Below are positions 1-13,226 of a stretch of 64,000 nt of DNA, piece after piece. This DNA comes from Pseudomonadota bacterium (lineage in GTDB: Bacteria > Pseudomonadota > Gammaproteobacteria > Burkholderiales > Rhodocyclaceae). How positions within the stretch are numbered: position 1 is the first letter of the stretch; every line of letters starts with the position of its first letter. The stretch is taken from assembly GCA_018261895.1 (NCBI GenBank), contig JAGTRT010000009.1:1-64000 (forward strand). The letters run 5' to 3'. The translations under genes and the position numbers were made by a program. The notes under the pieces were generated by a model, which saw only the letters and a list, made by a program, of their open reading frames with translations, ran no database searches and was not told the origin of the DNA.

Positions 1-328
<328 letters not shown>

Positions 329-2263
329 TCAATCGCCTGCGTTGTCCGCTTCTTCATCGCCCGGGAAGGTGTCGATGCTTTGGCGTGCTGCCTTGATCAT
401 GAAGCGGCCGGGGTCGAGGGCGTCGACGAGATCGCGCTCCAGCGGCAGCGGTTCGCCTTCGATGCGGCTGACCAGCAGGTCGGCCATGAGCGCCGACCAC
501 ACGATGCCGCGCGCGCCGAAGCCCTGGACGCACCACAGGCCGGGCTGGCGCGGGATGTTGTGCAGGCGGGTGTTGGGCGTGGCGGCGGCGACGTCGGGCA
601 CCGGGCCGACGACGGGCAGGCGGTCGGGCGACATGGGGCGGAAGCCGACGCGGCCGTGCAGCGTGGCCGGGTCGAGGCCGGCGGCGAAGTCGGGCAGGGT
701 GAGGCGCAGGCGGGCGAGGTTGTCGCGGTGGTCGGTTTCGCGTTCGGCGGTTTCGTCGTCCTCGTAGGACAGCGAGGCGCCGATCAGTTGGGTGCCGTCG
801 ACCTCGGGGATGGCGTAGCCGACCTGGAAGAGCACGGCCTTGAGCGGCGCTCCGGCCGCGGCCGGCAGGTGGCTGACCTGGCCCCGGCCCGAGCGTTGCG
901 GCAACCAGGAAAATTGCTCGAAACGCGTTGCGGCGGCGCCGCTGGCCATGATCAGCACGGGCGCTTCGGCGAGGATATTGCCCGCGGAGTCGAGCGCCTG
1001 CCATTTCGAATTTGGCCGAAAAATCCGGTTGACCGTGGAATTGAAGTGCGTCGTGATTTGGCCGGGAAAAGCGGCCAGCGCGGCCTTGCAGACGGATGAA
1101 GGCTGCGCCCAGCCGCCGCCGGGAAACCACCAGCCGCCGATGGTGACGGGCTGGCCGAGCAGGCGACTAGCCTCGTCCTTGTCGACGAACTGCAGCAGTT
1201 CTGGCGGGAAGCCGAGCTGCTCGACGGCGCGCTTCTGTTGTGCCTCGTGCTCCGGTTCGCGCGCCAGATGCAGCACGCCGCAGGGCGACCAGCGGGCGTC
1301 GGGCAGGCTGGCGAGCAGTTGGCGCACGGCGAGGAAGCCGGCGCGGGTGATGCGGGAAAGGCGGTTGTCGTCGGCACTGGGCAGGGGGCGCAGCATGCCG
1401 GCGAGGTTGCTCGATGCGCCGGTGGCCGGGGCGGCGGCCTGTTCGAGCACGGTGACCTGCCAGCCGGCGGCGGCCAGCGCGTAGGCCGTAGCACTCCCGG
1501 CAATACCGGCGCCGATGACGATGGCCCGGCGATCGGTCGGCGCGAGGTGGCGATCCGGCCGTCGCGAACGGAAGCGGCCGACCAGCATCTGCCGCTTGCC
1601 AACCGGGCCGGGGCGCTTTTCGACATCGAACTCGGCGTCTTTCAAGGCCTGACGGACATGGCCGGCGACCGTCCACGTGGCGAGGGTGGCGCCCGGTGCG
1701 GTGAGTCGGGCGAGGCCCTTGCAGAAGTGGGGCGACCACAGCTCGGGGTTTTTCGCCGGCGAGAAGCCGTCGAGGTAGTAGGCGTCGACCGAGGCGTCGA
1801 TGGTGCGCAGTTGCGTCGACGCATCGCCGAACAGCAGCGTCAAAATGACCTGTCCGCCATCAAGGCGCAGGCGGTGCATGCCGGGCACCAGTGGCGGCCA
1901 GTGTTTTTGCAGTTCCGCCGCCAGTTCGGCGAATTCCGGCCAGGCTTGCTGGCAGGTGGCGAGGTCTTCCACGGTCAACGGGAATTTTTCGCAAGAAATG
2001 AAATGCAGTCGCCGGCAGCGTTGCGGGTCGTCCCGCCAGGCCTGCCACGCCGCGAGGAAATTCAGCCCGGTGCCGAAGCCGGTTTCGAGGATGACGAAGC
2101 GCTCACGGCTCTGCCACCGCTGCGGCAGTTCGTTGCCGCCGAGAAAGACATGCCGCGCCTGCTTCGGGCCGCCGAGGGCGGAGTGATAGACGTCGTCAAA
2201 CGCTGCGGAGTAGGGCGTGCCGTAGGCGACGAATTCGATCTGCGCGGGCTGCAGTTTTTCCAC
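329..2263 (-). CDS. mnmC: Bifunctional tRNA 5-methylaminomethyl-2-thiouridine biosynthesis protein MnmC
   Basis: Fused methyltransferase/FAD oxidoreductase that finishes the mnm5s2U34 modification of tRNA wobble uridine. The N-terminal part has the SAM-binding motif [16 protein letters not shown] and the family motif [15 protein letters not shown]. From about residue 245 there is an FAD Rossmann motif, [20 protein letters not shown], and the C-terminus has [20 protein letters not shown] chose GTG at 2263, which overlaps the stop of the upstream gene as TAGTG and gives 644 residues, normal for the family; a longer frame upstream overlaps that gene and looks non-coding. The gene carries two copies of the dispersed 40-bp motif, encoding the segments [10 protein letters not shown] and [12 protein letters not shown]. 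Translational coupling to the 2263-2757 gene is likely. Confidence 0.95.
   Translation of the reverse strand: MEKLQPAQIEFVAYGTPYSAAFDDVYHSALGGPKQARHVFLGGNELPQRWQSRERFVILETGFGTGLNFLAAWQAWRDDPQRCRRLHFISCEKFPLTVEDLATCQQAWPEFAELAAELQKHWPPLVPGMHRLRLDGGQVILTLLFGDASTQLRTIDASVDAYYLDGFSPAKNPELWSPHFCKGLARLTAPGATLATWTVAGHVRQALKDAEFDVEKRPGPVGKRQMLVGRFRSRRPDRHLAPTDRRAIVIGAGIAGSATAYALAAAGWQVTVLEQAAAPATGASSNLAGMLRPLPSADDNRLSRITRAGFLAVRQLLASLPDARWSPCGVLHLAREPEHEAQQKRAVEQLGFPPELLQFVDKDEASRLLGQPVTIGGWWFPGGGWAQPSSVCKAALAAFPGQITTHFNSTVNRIFRPNSKWQALDSAGNILAEAPVLIMASGAAATRFEQFSWLPQRSGRGQVSHLPAAAGAPLKAVLFQVGYAIPEVDGTQLIGASLSYEDDETAERETDHRDNLARLRLTLPDFAAGLDPATLHGRVGFRPMSPDRLPVVGPVPDVAAATPNTRLHNIPRQPGLWCVQGFGARGIVWSALMADLLVSRIEGEPLPLERDLVDALDPGRFMIKAARQSIDTFPGDEEADNAGD
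1003..1042 (+). repeat. Dispersed 40-bp motif, copy 1 (inside mnmC)
   Basis: In the complementary orientation the core reads CACGGTCAACCGGATTTTT, followed by GGCCAAATTC and GAAAT. In the mnmC frame it encodes [12 protein letters not shown] in a variable part of the FAD domain. One of 12 copies in the window. Confidence 0.8.
1966..2005 (-). repeat. Dispersed 40-bp motif, copy 2 (inside mnmC)
   Basis: Reads CCACGGTCAACGGGAATTTT on the plus strand, then AAGAAATGAAAT. On the gene strand it encodes [10 protein letters not shown], a segment that is also conserved in MnmC relatives. This copy may therefore be a natural coding sequence that has converged on the motif. Confidence 0.65.
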
Positions 2264-2757
2264 TAATGCAGGCGCGAGAGGTGGTCTTTGTGTGGCGTGA
2301 CGCTGGCCGTTGCCGGCATGTCGTCGAGCACCAGATTCCACTGCGCGTGCTCGGCCCCGGCGCGCAGCATGGTGCACAGGGTTTGCAGCATGTCGGCGGT
2401 GAGCGGCAACTGGAAGCTGCGTTCGCGCGCTTCGCGGAAGGTCAGGTTGAAACTGCCGTCGCTCAGCGTATCAACCTTGACCTCGCTGCTCAGCAGCGGC
2501 GTCGAACCGAGCGGGTAGTTCGCCTGGTCGTCGGCAAAGGGTTGCTCGAAACTGAGCGCTTCCTCGGGAGAAAGCTCGCCGACCACCGGCGTGGCAACCG
2601 CTTCCTTGCCGGCCAGCCGGGCAAGGTGCGGCCAAAGCTCGCGCAGAAAACGGCGCGTCACCCAGACCCGGAATTCCTCGTTGTCCTGCGTCGCAACGCG
2701 CAGGAGCAGACGATCCTGAAGGAAGTCACAAGCGACTTGAAGCTGACGAATTTGCAT
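2263..2757 (-). CDS. Conserved hypothetical protein upstream of mnmC
   Basis: A 164-residue soluble protein of unknown function, starting [20 protein letters not shown]. It has no signal peptide, membrane segment or catalytic motif that I recognise. The sequence is mixed alpha/beta with a hydrophobic pattern ([46 protein letters not shown]). The ATG at 2757 is preferred to a TTG one codon earlier. The stop overlaps the GTG of mnmC by one base, so the two genes are probably co-transcribed and coupled. Codon use matches the neighbours. No reliable function can be given. Confidence 0.75.
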   Translation of the reverse strand: MQIRQLQVACDFLQDRLLLRVATQDNEEFRVWVTRRFLRELWPHLARLAGKEAVATPVVGELSPEEALSFEQPFADDQANYPLGSTPLLSSEVKVDTLSDGSFNLTFREARERSFQLPLTADMLQTLCTMLRAGAEHAQWNLVLDDMPATASVTPHKDHLSRLH

Positions 2758-2822
2758 CAAAAATTACCGGAAAACTCGATGATCGAGCGAGCGCAGGCGA
2801 GACCAGTCCGCAGGGCGCAGGA

Positions 2823-2921
2823 CGCCACGCAGTGGCGGTTCTGAGCGTAGCGAAGAATTCGGCTTTGCCGAACACAAGGCGCACGGCATCTTGCATAGCA
2901 GCGCTATGCAAGATGCCGTGC
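2823..2921. repeat. Cluster of three hairpins (REP/BIME-like) downstream of lysS
   Basis: Three perfect stem-loops stand in a row in the 193-bp gap between two minus-strand genes: CGCCAC-GCA-GTGGCG at 2823-2837, TTCGGC-TTT-GCCGAA at 2858-2872, and a very strong 19-bp stem with a 3-nt loop at 2881-2921 (arm GCACGGCATCTTGCATAGC). No U-run follows on either strand, so these are not classic intrinsic terminators. The arrangement resembles a REP/BIME cluster or another RNA-stabilising element. Confidence 0.65.
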
Positions 2922-2950
2922 AACGCCGTATCGCCAAGCGCAGCCGATCA

Positions 2951-4456
2951 TCATTCGGGGCGCATGGAGGGGAATAGAATGACATCACGAATCGCAGCCG
3001 CATCCGTCAGCAGCATGATCAGACGGTCAATCCCGATCCCGCAACCACCGGTCGGCGGCAGCCCGTATTCCAGCGCGCGGATGAAATCGGCGTCGTAATA
3101 CATGGCTTCCTCATCCCCTGCATCCTTGGCCTTCGCCTGTTCCTGGAAGCGTGCCGCCTGATCTTCGGCATCATTCAACTCCGAGAAGCCATTGGCAATT
3201 TCGCGGCCGACAATGAACAGCTCGAAACGCTCGGTGATCTCAGCATTGGTATCGGAAGCGCGGGCCAGCGGCGAGACCTCGACCGGGTAGTCGATGATGA
3301 AGGTCGGTTCCCAGCACTGGGCTTCGGCGCAGGCTTCGAACAGCTGCAACTGCAGGCTGCCCAGGCCGCCCGGCTTGACCGGCTCGCCGAAGGCCTTGAT
3401 CTTGGTCTTGAGGAAGTCGGGGTCGGCCAGCTCGGCATCGGTGAATTCCGGATGTTCGCGCTGGATGGCCTGGTTGATGGTCAGACGGTGGAAAGGCTTG
3501 GACAGGTCGAGTTCGCGACCCTGATACGTGAAGACTTCCTTGCCCAGAGCTTCGCGGGCGGCGTGACGGAGCAGGCCTTCGGTGAAATCCATGAGCGTGT
3601 GGTAGTTCGCATACGCCTCGTAGAACTCCATCATCGTGAATTCAGGGTTGTGGCGCGGGCTCAGGCCTTCGTTGCGGAAGTTGCGGTTGATCTCGAAGAC
3701 CTTCTCGAAACCGCCGACGACGAGGCGCTTGAGGTAGAGCTCGGGCGCGATGCGCAGGAACTGCTGCATGTCGAGCGCGTTGTGATGCGTGACGAAGGGC
3801 TTGGCCGAGGCGCCGCCGGGGATCGGGTGCATCATCGGCGTTTCGACTTCCATGAAGCCGTGGCCGGTCATGTAGTTGCGGATCGAGGCGACGATGGCTG
3901 AACGGGCGCGGAAGGTGAAACGCGTTTCCTCGTTCATGATCAGGTCGACGTAACGCTGGCGATACTTCATTTCCTGGTCGGCCAGGCCATGGAACTTGTC
4001 CGGCAGCGGGCGCAGCGACTTGGTCAGCAGGCGGATCTCGGCGGCCTGGACGGACAGTTCGCCCGTCTTGGTTTTCATCAGCACCCCGCGCACGCCGATG
4101 ATGTCGCCCAGGTCCCAGGACTTGAAGTCGGCATAGACCTCTTCACCGACGCGGTCGCGCGTGATGTAGAGCTGGATGCGGCCCGACAGATCCTGAATGG
4201 TGGCGAACGAAGCCTTGCCCATGACCCGCTTGAGCATCATGCGGCCAGCCAGCTTGACCTCGACCGGCATGCCTTCAAGTTCCTCAGCCGACTTGTCGCC
4301 ATAACCCTCGAGAACCTTGGCCGCGGTGTTTTCGCGCTGGAAGTCGTTCGGGAAAGCCTTCCCCGACTTGCGCCATTCCGCCAGTTTGGCGCGGCGCTCG
4401 GCGATGAGCTGGTTTTCGTCTTGCTGGACCGGGGCTTGCTGTTCGGCGTTGGACAT
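2951..4456 (-). CDS. lysS: Lysyl-tRNA synthetase, class II
   Basis: Charges tRNA-Lys in the cytoplasm. The 501-residue length is typical. An N-terminal OB-fold anticodon-binding domain (about residues 60-150, including [17 protein letters not shown]) precedes the class II catalytic core. That core has motif 2 around [20 protein letters not shown] and motif 3 [15 protein letters not shown] near the C-terminus; residues ending EVSPLARA form part of the amino-acid pocket. The start [20 protein letters not shown] gives the charged N-terminal helix usual for the family. It is transcribed alone, with a 356-bp gap upstream and a hairpin cluster after its stop. Confidence 0.97.
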   Translation of the reverse strand: MSNAEQQAPVQQDENQLIAERRAKLAEWRKSGKAFPNDFQRENTAAKVLEGYGDKSAEELEGMPVEVKLAGRMMLKRVMGKASFATIQDLSGRIQLYITRDRVGEEVYADFKSWDLGDIIGVRGVLMKTKTGELSVQAAEIRLLTKSLRPLPDKFHGLADQEMKYRQRYVDLIMNEETRFTFRARSAIVASIRNYMTGHGFMEVETPMMHPIPGGASAKPFVTHHNALDMQQFLRIAPELYLKRLVVGGFEKVFEINRNFRNEGLSPRHNPEFTMMEFYEAYANYHTLMDFTEGLLRHAAREALGKEVFTYQGRELDLSKPFHRLTINQAIQREHPEFTDAELADPDFLKTKIKAFGEPVKPGGLGSLQLQLFEACAEAQCWEPTFIIDYPVEVSPLARASDTNAEITERFELFIVGREIANGFSELNDAEDQAARFQEQAKAKDAGDEEAMYYDADFIRALEYGLPPTGGCGIGIDRLIMLLTDAAAIRDVILFPSMRPE

Positions 4457-4640
4457 GAAGAATCCTTGAAAATGGGGGTTGCTGCAGGCAAATGCCTATA
4501 ACCCTGAATTTTCGCCGATTTTGGGTATTGGGGACAAGGTTGGAGTAGGGGCGGGTTGGGGTTTTTCTGAAACGTCGGGTTTTCGCCGCTGACCGGCGGG
4601 CGAGTGATTTTGCTGATGCGCTGGTTTCCGCGCCTGACGC

Positions 4641-4684
4641 GCGAGCGTACTTTCTTTTGGGCAAACAAAAGAAAGTAGGCTCGC
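4641..4684. repeat. Palindromic element with TACTTTCTTTTG arms
   Basis: A perfect 12-bp inverted repeat, TACTTTCTTTTG (4648-4659) and CAAAAGAAAGTA (4666-4677), with loop GGCAAA, is extended by outer arms GCGAGC and GCTCGC. Similar hairpins recur in betaproteobacterial intergenic DNA (from general knowledge). It could act as a bidirectional terminator or be a short palindromic repeat. Confidence 0.6.
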
Positions 4685-4708
4685 CGGTCAACGGCGAAAA
4701 CCAGCGGT

Positions 4709-4780
4709 TCAGAAACGCAACGCCGCGTGTCAGGTGCGAAACACAGCGCCTCAGAAACGCAATGCCGCGTCAGGCGCGAA
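4709..4780. repeat. Pair of about 30-bp direct repeats
   Basis: Two imperfect copies share TCAGAAACGCAA, GCCGCGT, CAGG and GCGAAA and lie about 42 bp apart. The function is unknown; they sit just upstream of the gene that starts at 4813. Confidence 0.5.
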
Positions 4781-4812
4781 AACCCTCCACGCCAATGCAA
4801 TAATCCACCCCC

Positions 4813-5751
4813 ATGGAAATCCTCATTGAAATCATCCTCAAAGCAGGCCGCTCAGCCGTCGAGCTGGCTTTCTTCGTCCTGCTCCCCGTCATGGTCGTCA
4901 TGCTGTCGCTCATGCGCCTGCTCGAAGCGCGGGGCGTGCTGGATTGGGTGGTGGCACGCCTGGCGCCGCTGCTCAAGCCGGTCGGGCTGACCGGGTTGGG
5001 TGTCTTCGCGGCCTTGCAGATCAATTTCGTGAGTTTCGCGGCGCCGATGGCGACCTTGACGATGATGGAGCAGCGCGGGGCGTCGGATCGCCACATCGCG
5101 GCAACGCTGGCCATGGTCTTCGCCATGTCGCAGGCCAACGCGGCCTTGCCGATGATGACGATGGGCCTCGATTTCGGGCTGACCCTTTGCTATTCGCTGA
5201 TCGGCGGCATGACGGCTGCAGCGGCGACCTATTACCTGTTTGGCCGGGCCTTGTCGGATCAGGAGAGCCGGCTCGACGAAACCTTGCGGCATCCGGTCGC
5301 CGAGAGCGCCAAGGGGGTGCTGGATGTGATCAACCGGGCGGGGGCGGAGGCGTTCAAGTTGTCGGTGGGGGCGATTCCCATGCTCGTGCTGTCGCTGGTC
5401 GTGGTGACGGCGCTGCGGGCCGGCGGCGCCATCGATGCGCTGACGAACTGGCTGGCGCCCGTGCTGTCGGCCGCGTCCATCGACCGTGCCCTGATTCTGC
5501 CGACGCTGACCAAATACATAGCCGGCGGCACGGCAATGATGGGGGTCATGGATGAAATGCGCCGGGCGGGGCAGGTCAGCGTCGAATTGCTCAATGCCAG
5601 CGCCGGTTTCCTGATTTCGCCCTTCGACCTGCCCGGCGTGGCCGTGCTGATCTCGGCCGGTCCGCGCATTGCCTCGGTGTGGAAACCGGCTGCCCTGGGT
5701 GCCTGCGTCGGTATCGCAGTCCGCACGGTCGGGCATATACTGGCCGTATGA
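4813..5751 (+). CDS. Nucleoside-recognition (Gate) domain membrane protein
   Basis: An inner-membrane protein of 312 residues with about eight hydrophobic segments. It has two similar halves, each with a Gate-type region: AGRSAVELAFFVLLPVMVVM near the start, and AGAEAFKLSVGAIPMLVLSL from about residue 178. This matches the nucleoside-recognition domain family (related to SpmA/SpmB and YjiH), whose substrates are mostly unproven. The start MEILIEIILKAGRSA begins the first domain. The stop overlaps the start of the next gene as ATGA, so the two are probably coupled. Transport of a specific nucleoside is not shown. Confidence 0.8.
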   Translation: MEILIEIILKAGRSAVELAFFVLLPVMVVMLSLMRLLEARGVLDWVVARLAPLLKPVGLTGLGVFAALQINFVSFAAPMATLTMMEQRGASDRHIAATLAMVFAMSQANAALPMMTMGLDFGLTLCYSLIGGMTAAAATYYLFGRALSDQESRLDETLRHPVAESAKGVLDVINRAGAEAFKLSVGAIPMLVLSLVVVTALRAGGAIDALTNWLAPVLSAASIDRALILPTLTKYIAGGTAMMGVMDEMRRAGQVSVELLNASAGFLISPFDLPGVAVLISAGPRIASVWKPAALGACVGIAVRTVGHILAV

Positions 5752-6101
5752 ATACCCGACAACTTGCCCGAATTCTCCTGTCGGCCAGCGCCAGCCTGAT
5801 GTTCGGTGGCGCCGTGGCGGCGCCGACGAACCTGCTCGGTTTCGACGACATGTCCTGCACGGCGTGGGCGAAGTCGAAGGACGATCCCGATCAGCGGGCG
5901 GCCTATGTGGTCTGGGTGCGCGGCTTTCTGAGCGGCCACAACTACGCCTTGCCGAACCAGCAGGTTTCCAGCTTTTCCAGCAGCACGCTGGAATTGAAGC
6001 TGAATCAGTATTGCAGCCGGAATCCGACCGGCCAGATCAGCGACGCGGCCATGCGTCTGAGCGACGAACTTTCGGGGCGGAACCAGCCGATCAGGAAGTA
6101 A
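5748..6101 (+). CDS. Small secreted protein, Rap1a/HdeA-like pattern
   Basis: A 117-residue protein with a Sec signal peptide (MNTRQLARILLSASASLMFG, cleavage near GGAVAA). The mature part has a spaced pattern with two cysteines (DDMSCTAWA and LNQYCSRNP), WVRGFLSGHNYA, and a terminal helix. This resembles small periplasmic Rap1a-immunity or HdeA-like folds, in which the two cysteines form a disulfide. That is only a fold-level guess. The ATG overlaps the TGA of the membrane-protein gene, which supports this start over a longer frame and suggests co-expression. Confidence 0.7.
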   Translation: MNTRQLARILLSASASLMFGGAVAAPTNLLGFDDMSCTAWAKSKDDPDQRAAYVVWVRGFLSGHNYALPNQQVSSFSSSTLELKLNQYCSRNPTGQISDAAMRLSDELSGRNQPIRK

Positions 6102-6140
6102 GACGCCCGCACCCCTGATCGGTGGCTGCGCGCAGCGCGC

Positions 6141-6587
6141 TTACTTCGCAAAAACCGCGTTGAATTTGCCCTGATCGACGTATTTCGTGAAGGTGGTAAA
6201 GGCCGCGTTGACGTTGGGATTGCTCATCAATTCCTGCATCGCGAGTTTGCCGATGATTTCGAACGAGTCCTTGAGCGCATTGCTGCCTTCCTTGTCGCGC
6301 GCCTGTTTGACTTGCTGCGTGCAATTTTCGGTCATCAGCTTGGTAAACATCGCGGCCATCTTCCGATCGAAGGCTTCGCGATCCGCCTGTGTCACGTTGG
6401 AAAGACTTTGTATTTCCGGGTGTGCCGACATGCCGATAAAGACCCAGCGCGCCATGTCCTTGCGCTCTTTGCCGGTCGTGTTGTCGGCCAGGCACGCGGT
6501 CAGGGCATCGGTGGCAGGGCCGGCGAACGACGGGGCGGCAGCAGCGGTCAAGATGCCCGCGGCAAGGATGGCGACGATTTTTTTCAT
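6141..6587 (-). CDS. Secreted hypothetical protein
   Basis: A 148-residue protein starting MKKIVAILAAGILTAAAAPS with a clear Sec signal peptide (cleavage near SFAG). The mature part is helical and has two cysteines, one in ALTACLADNTTGKERKDMARW and one in TENCTQQVKQA, plausibly disulfide-bonded. It ends FTTFTKYVDQGKFNAVFAK. I recognise no catalytic motif. It probably acts in the periplasm. It stands alone, convergent with the 5748 gene, with a 39-bp gap between their stops. Confidence 0.75.
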   Translation of the reverse strand: MKKIVAILAAGILTAAAAPSFAGPATDALTACLADNTTGKERKDMARWVFIGMSAHPEIQSLSNVTQADREAFDRKMAAMFTKLMTENCTQQVKQARDKEGSNALKDSFEIIGKLAMQELMSNPNVNAAFTTFTKYVDQGKFNAVFAK

Positions 6588-6725
6588 GCGACTTTCTCCA
6601 GAGGTTTTTCCAAAATCACGGAATGACGCGACATGATGTATGCAATCGGCAAAATGGAAAAGCGCGACGAACAGGGCTGAGCGAATTGGCCCCGGAAGTT
6701 CGTTCCCGAAAAGTCGAACGGGTTG

Positions 6726-7055
6726 CTAGGTCGCGCTGTAATGAACGGCCAGCCAGACCGTCGGCTGGTCGGGGTCGGTCCATTCGACGCGGTGCCGGCG
6801 ATGCGGGGCGATGTCGATGAAATCGCCGGGGCCCAGCGGCAAGGGTTCGGGCGTGTCTTCAAAGCGCAGCGCGGCGTGGCCCTGGAGGACGCAGACCCAT
6901 TCGCCCTCGGGCTGGTCGTACCAGAAGTCCGGCGGGCTGCTCTGGCCGGTGGAAACGATGCGTTCGATGCGCAAGCCGGGGCGGTCGAGCAGATTTGAAA
7001 ATTGCTCGTTTTTTCCGGTTGACCGTGGAATTGCCGTCAGCAGGTTGTCGATCAT
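6726..7055 (-). CDS. Small cupin-domain protein
   Basis: A 109-residue single-cupin protein. Motif 1 region: DQPEGEWVCVLQGHAALRFE. Motif 2 region: PLPLGPGDFIDIAPHRRHRV, ending VEWTDPDQPTVWLAVHYSAT. The histidines of PHRRHRV and the acidic residue in motif 1 could bind a metal. The substrate is unknown. The start MIDNLLTAIPRS lies 2 bp after the stop of the next gene upstream, so they form an operon. The dispersed 40-bp motif covers codons for IPRSTGKNEQFSN near the N-terminus, apparently without changing the family length. Confidence 0.8.
   Translation of the reverse strand: MIDNLLTAIPRSTGKNEQFSNLLDRPGLRIERIVSTGQSSPPDFWYDQPEGEWVCVLQGHAALRFEDTPEPLPLGPGDFIDIAPHRRHRVEWTDPDQPTVWLAVHYSAT
6992..7032 (+). 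repeat. Dispersed 40-bp motif, copy 3 (inside cupin gene)
   Basis: Plus strand: AGATTTGAAAATTGCTCG, then TTTTTTCCGGTTGACCGTGG and AATTG. On the gene strand it encodes AIPRSTGKNEQFSN. Confidence 0.85.
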
Positions 7056-7057
7056 CT

Positions 7058-8305
7058 TTACTCCGGCTTGTAGAGCGCCATGGCGTCGAGACGGCGCTCG
7101 ATTTCGGCGGTCAGCTGCCGATAGGCCGCGCTGCGGGTATCGCCGAACTGGCGCTGGAATTCGGCGGCGTGGAGGTATTCCGGCAGGTCGTTGATGGTCG
7201 GGATGATGTCGGCGTCGGTCAGGGGTCGCTTGAGCAGCGCATCGAGGCGTGAATCCTTGCGGCTCAGCATCTCGCCGAAGCGGGTGCCGGCCCGGTCGGC
7301 GGCGAGGTCGGCGAACGAGAAGCCGCTGCCGTGCTGGGCATCGGCCAGTTCCTTGTAGACGCCGATGGCGTCGGCGACGGGTTCGCCGGCCCAGGCGGCC
7401 AGGGTGGCGGAGACGATGAAATGCTGCGCGCTGTCGATGCGGCCGGCCAGGGTGGGGGCGACCGGGCGCAATTGCGGCCAGGTTTTGGCTTCGGGAATGA
7501 GTGAGGCGATATTTTTCTCGGCCAGGAAAACGCCGAGGACGAGCAGGGCGGCGCGGCGGTTTTCGTACTGGTCGGCGCCGTCGATGTCGAGCAGCGGGCG
7601 CAGGATGTCGATCAGCGCTATCCGGCGGCCTGCCGCGTGGTGGTCGAACAGCGCGGCCAGCGATGCCTGGGCCGAGCGGATGCGAACGAGGTCGTCCGGC
7701 TTGAAGGCGATGGAACGGGCGCGGTCGAGCAGGGCGGGTGCCCAGACGTAAGCAACGATAACGCGCTGGTGCTTTGGGTCGAAGATCAGTTCGCGCACGG
7801 CCTGGCGGGCCAGCGTCCATTCCGGCCCGTAGCCGGAGCCCTGGATGGCCGACGCGAGCAGGAATTCGAGCAGGCCCGGCGGGATCGGCAATTGGCCGAT
7901 GGATGCCGCATCGATCTTTGGTTCACCGGGGCCCTCGCGGAGGATTGCACGGAAATTGAGATAGCGCTCGATCGGCAGCCAAGGGACGCGTCGGGTGAGG
8001 CGGATTTCGGCTGTTTCCTCGCCGAGCAGCAGCGCGCCCCGGCCGTGCAGGCTGCGGCTGGCCACTGCGTTGATGAGCTCGTCGATCAAGGCCGCCGGAA
8101 CGCTTGTCCGGCGTGCCTCGCCATTGAGCAGCCGACGCGGGTCGTTGGTATGGAACAGCCAGCGCGCCTGATTGACGGCCTTCTGCGAGATGGTTTCGCT
8201 GCGCTCGACCAGCGGCTGGCTGTCGAGCGCCAGCAGGAAAAGGCCGCCGACGGCCAGCACGAGCAAAAGCAGCGTGCCGGCCAGCCAGGCGAGGAGGCGA
8301 GTCAT
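7058..8305 (-). CDS. Membrane-anchored protein of unknown function
   Basis: A 415-residue protein with one N-terminal membrane segment (WLAGTLLLLVLAVGGLFLLA) and a large, mostly helical extracytoplasmic part. That part is rich in Arg, Ala and Leu and includes GRRIALIDILRPLLDIDGAD and LAADRAGTRFGEMLSRKDSR. I recognise no catalytic motif; it has the look of a conserved proteobacterial periplasmic protein. The start MTRLLAWLAG (8305) is chosen because it begins the signal anchor; the longer open frame overlaps prfB. It lies 17 bp after prfB and 2 bp before the cupin gene, so the three probably form an operon. Confidence 0.75.
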   Translation of the reverse strand: MTRLLAWLAGTLLLLVLAVGGLFLLALDSQPLVERSETISQKAVNQARWLFHTNDPRRLLNGEARRTSVPAALIDELINAVASRSLHGRGALLLGEETAEIRLTRRVPWLPIERYLNFRAILREGPGEPKIDAASIGQLPIPPGLLEFLLASAIQGSGYGPEWTLARQAVRELIFDPKHQRVIVAYVWAPALLDRARSIAFKPDDLVRIRSAQASLAALFDHHAAGRRIALIDILRPLLDIDGADQYENRRAALLVLGVFLAEKNIASLIPEAKTWPQLRPVAPTLAGRIDSAQHFIVSATLAAWAGEPVADAIGVYKELADAQHGSGFSFADLAADRAGTRFGEMLSRKDSRLDALLKRPLTDADIIPTINDLPEYLHAAEFQRQFGDTRSAAYRQLTAEIERRLDAMALYKPE

Positions 8306-8322
8306 GAATGACTCACCTCGGC

Positions 8323-9421
8323 CTAGACGCCCTGTTTCAGGCTGGCTTCGATGAACGGATCGAGGTCGCCGTCGAGCACGGCCTGGGTGTTGCCGGTCTC
8401 GTAGCTGGTGCGCAGGTCCTTGACGCGGCTCTGGTCGAGCACGTAGGAGCGGATCTGGTGGCCCCAGCCAATGTCGGACTTGGCGTCTTCGAGCTTCTGC
8501 TGTTCGGCCTGCTGCTTGCGCAGTTCGAACTCGTAGATGCGGGCGCGCAGCATCTGCCAGGCTTCGTCGCGGTTGCGGTGCTGCGAACGGTCGTTCTGGC
8601 ACTGCACGACGATGCCGGTCGGCACGTGGGTCAGACGCACGGCGGAGTCGGTCTTGTTGATGTGCTGACCGCCGGCGCCGGAGGCACGGTAGGTGTCGGT
8701 CCGCACGTCGGCCGGGTTGATGTTGATCTCGATCGAGTCATCGACTTCCGGGAAGACGAAGACGCTGGTGAACGAGGTGTGGCGACGCGCGTTCGAGTCG
8801 AAGGGCGACTTGCGGACGAGGCGGTGGATGCCGGTCTCGGTGCGCAGCGTGCCGTAGGCGTAGTCGCCGGTAAATTTGACCGTGGCGCTCTTGATGCCGG
8901 CCACGTCGCCTTCGGATTCTTCCATGACCTCGACGCTGAAGCCCTTCTTTTCGCCGTACTTGAGGTACATGCGGAGCAGCATCGAGGCCCAGTCCTGGGC
9001 TTCCGTACCACCGGCACCAGCCTGGATTTCCAGGAAGCAGGGCATGGGGTCGGACGGGTTGTTGAACATGCGGCGGAATTCGAGGGCGGCGAGCTTCTTT
9101 TCCAGCTCGGCGTTGTCGGCCTCGACGGCGAGCAAGGTGTCGTCGTCGCCGTCTTCCTTGCCCATGTCGAACAGCTCGCGGCCGTCATTGACGCCACTGT
9201 CCACGGCTTCGAGGACGAGAACGATGTCTTCCAGCGATTTCTTTTCCTTGCCCAGTTCCTGGGCGCGTTTCGGATCGTCCCAGATCTTGGGATCTTCCAT
9301 CTCCTTGGAAAGGAGGGTCAGGCGTTCGCGTTTCTGATCGTAGTCAAAGATACCTCCGCAGCTCGGCGGCGCGCTGCGCCAGATCGTCGAGCTTGTTGGA
9401 GATGCTGTTGAAAACCGGACA
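8323..9421 (-). CDS. prfB: Peptide chain release factor 2, programmed +1 frameshift
   Basis: Terminates translation at UGA and UAA. The main frame (complement of 8323-9345) encodes the core, with the GGQ motif in [20 protein letters not shown] and a tripeptide region near [11 protein letters not shown]. The short leader frame ([20 protein letters not shown]) ends at TGA inside CTTTGAC (complement of 9343-9349). A Shine-Dalgarno-like GGAGG lies just before TAT-CTT-TGA-C, which is the classic autoregulatory frameshift; after the shift the protein continues [16 protein letters not shown]. Odd point: the leader frame is closed by TAA at 9422-9424 and has no ATG, GTG or TTG between there and the shift site, so the true start is unclear. 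An ATG at 9420-9422 would be in frame if one T of the TTTT run were missing. Confidence 0.93.
9343..9358 (-). promoter_or_regulatory. prfB programmed frameshift signal
   Basis: On the minus strand: internal Shine-Dalgarno CGGAGG, then TAT, then the slippery CTTTGAC. The spacing equals that in E. coli prfB. RF2 shortage at this UGA favours the +1 shift, so the protein controls its own synthesis (established for the family). Confidence 0.92.
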
Positions 9422-9590
9422 TTATAAAGCTTTCGGCGCGGTCAATAGGCGCCGTTTTGGGCAGCAATTTTTTCGTTGCCAACGGCATGATTCCTTGCTG
9501 CGCGGGCGTAGAATGGCCTTGCTGCGACGCAACAATCAGAAGGAGCCGTCATCCTCGCCGGGCGCCGCGCATTTAAGGGTTGGACTGAAC

Positions 9591-13218
<3,628 letters not shown>

Positions 13219-13226
<8 letters not shown>

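Larger units (their letters stand above)
4457..4812. other. 356-bp intergenic region with hairpin and short direct repeats
   Basis: Divergent region between lysS and the Gate-domain gene, which must hold both promoters. It contains a long hairpin (4641-4684) and two copies of a roughly 30-bp direct repeat beginning TCAGAAACGCAA (4709-4740 and 4751-4780). I see no convincing ORF. Confidence 0.5.

Noticed and set aside
8323..9421. prfB as a pseudogene because of an in-frame TGA
   Set aside because: The TGA lies in the classic CTTTGAC programmed frameshift site with its upstream GGAGG.
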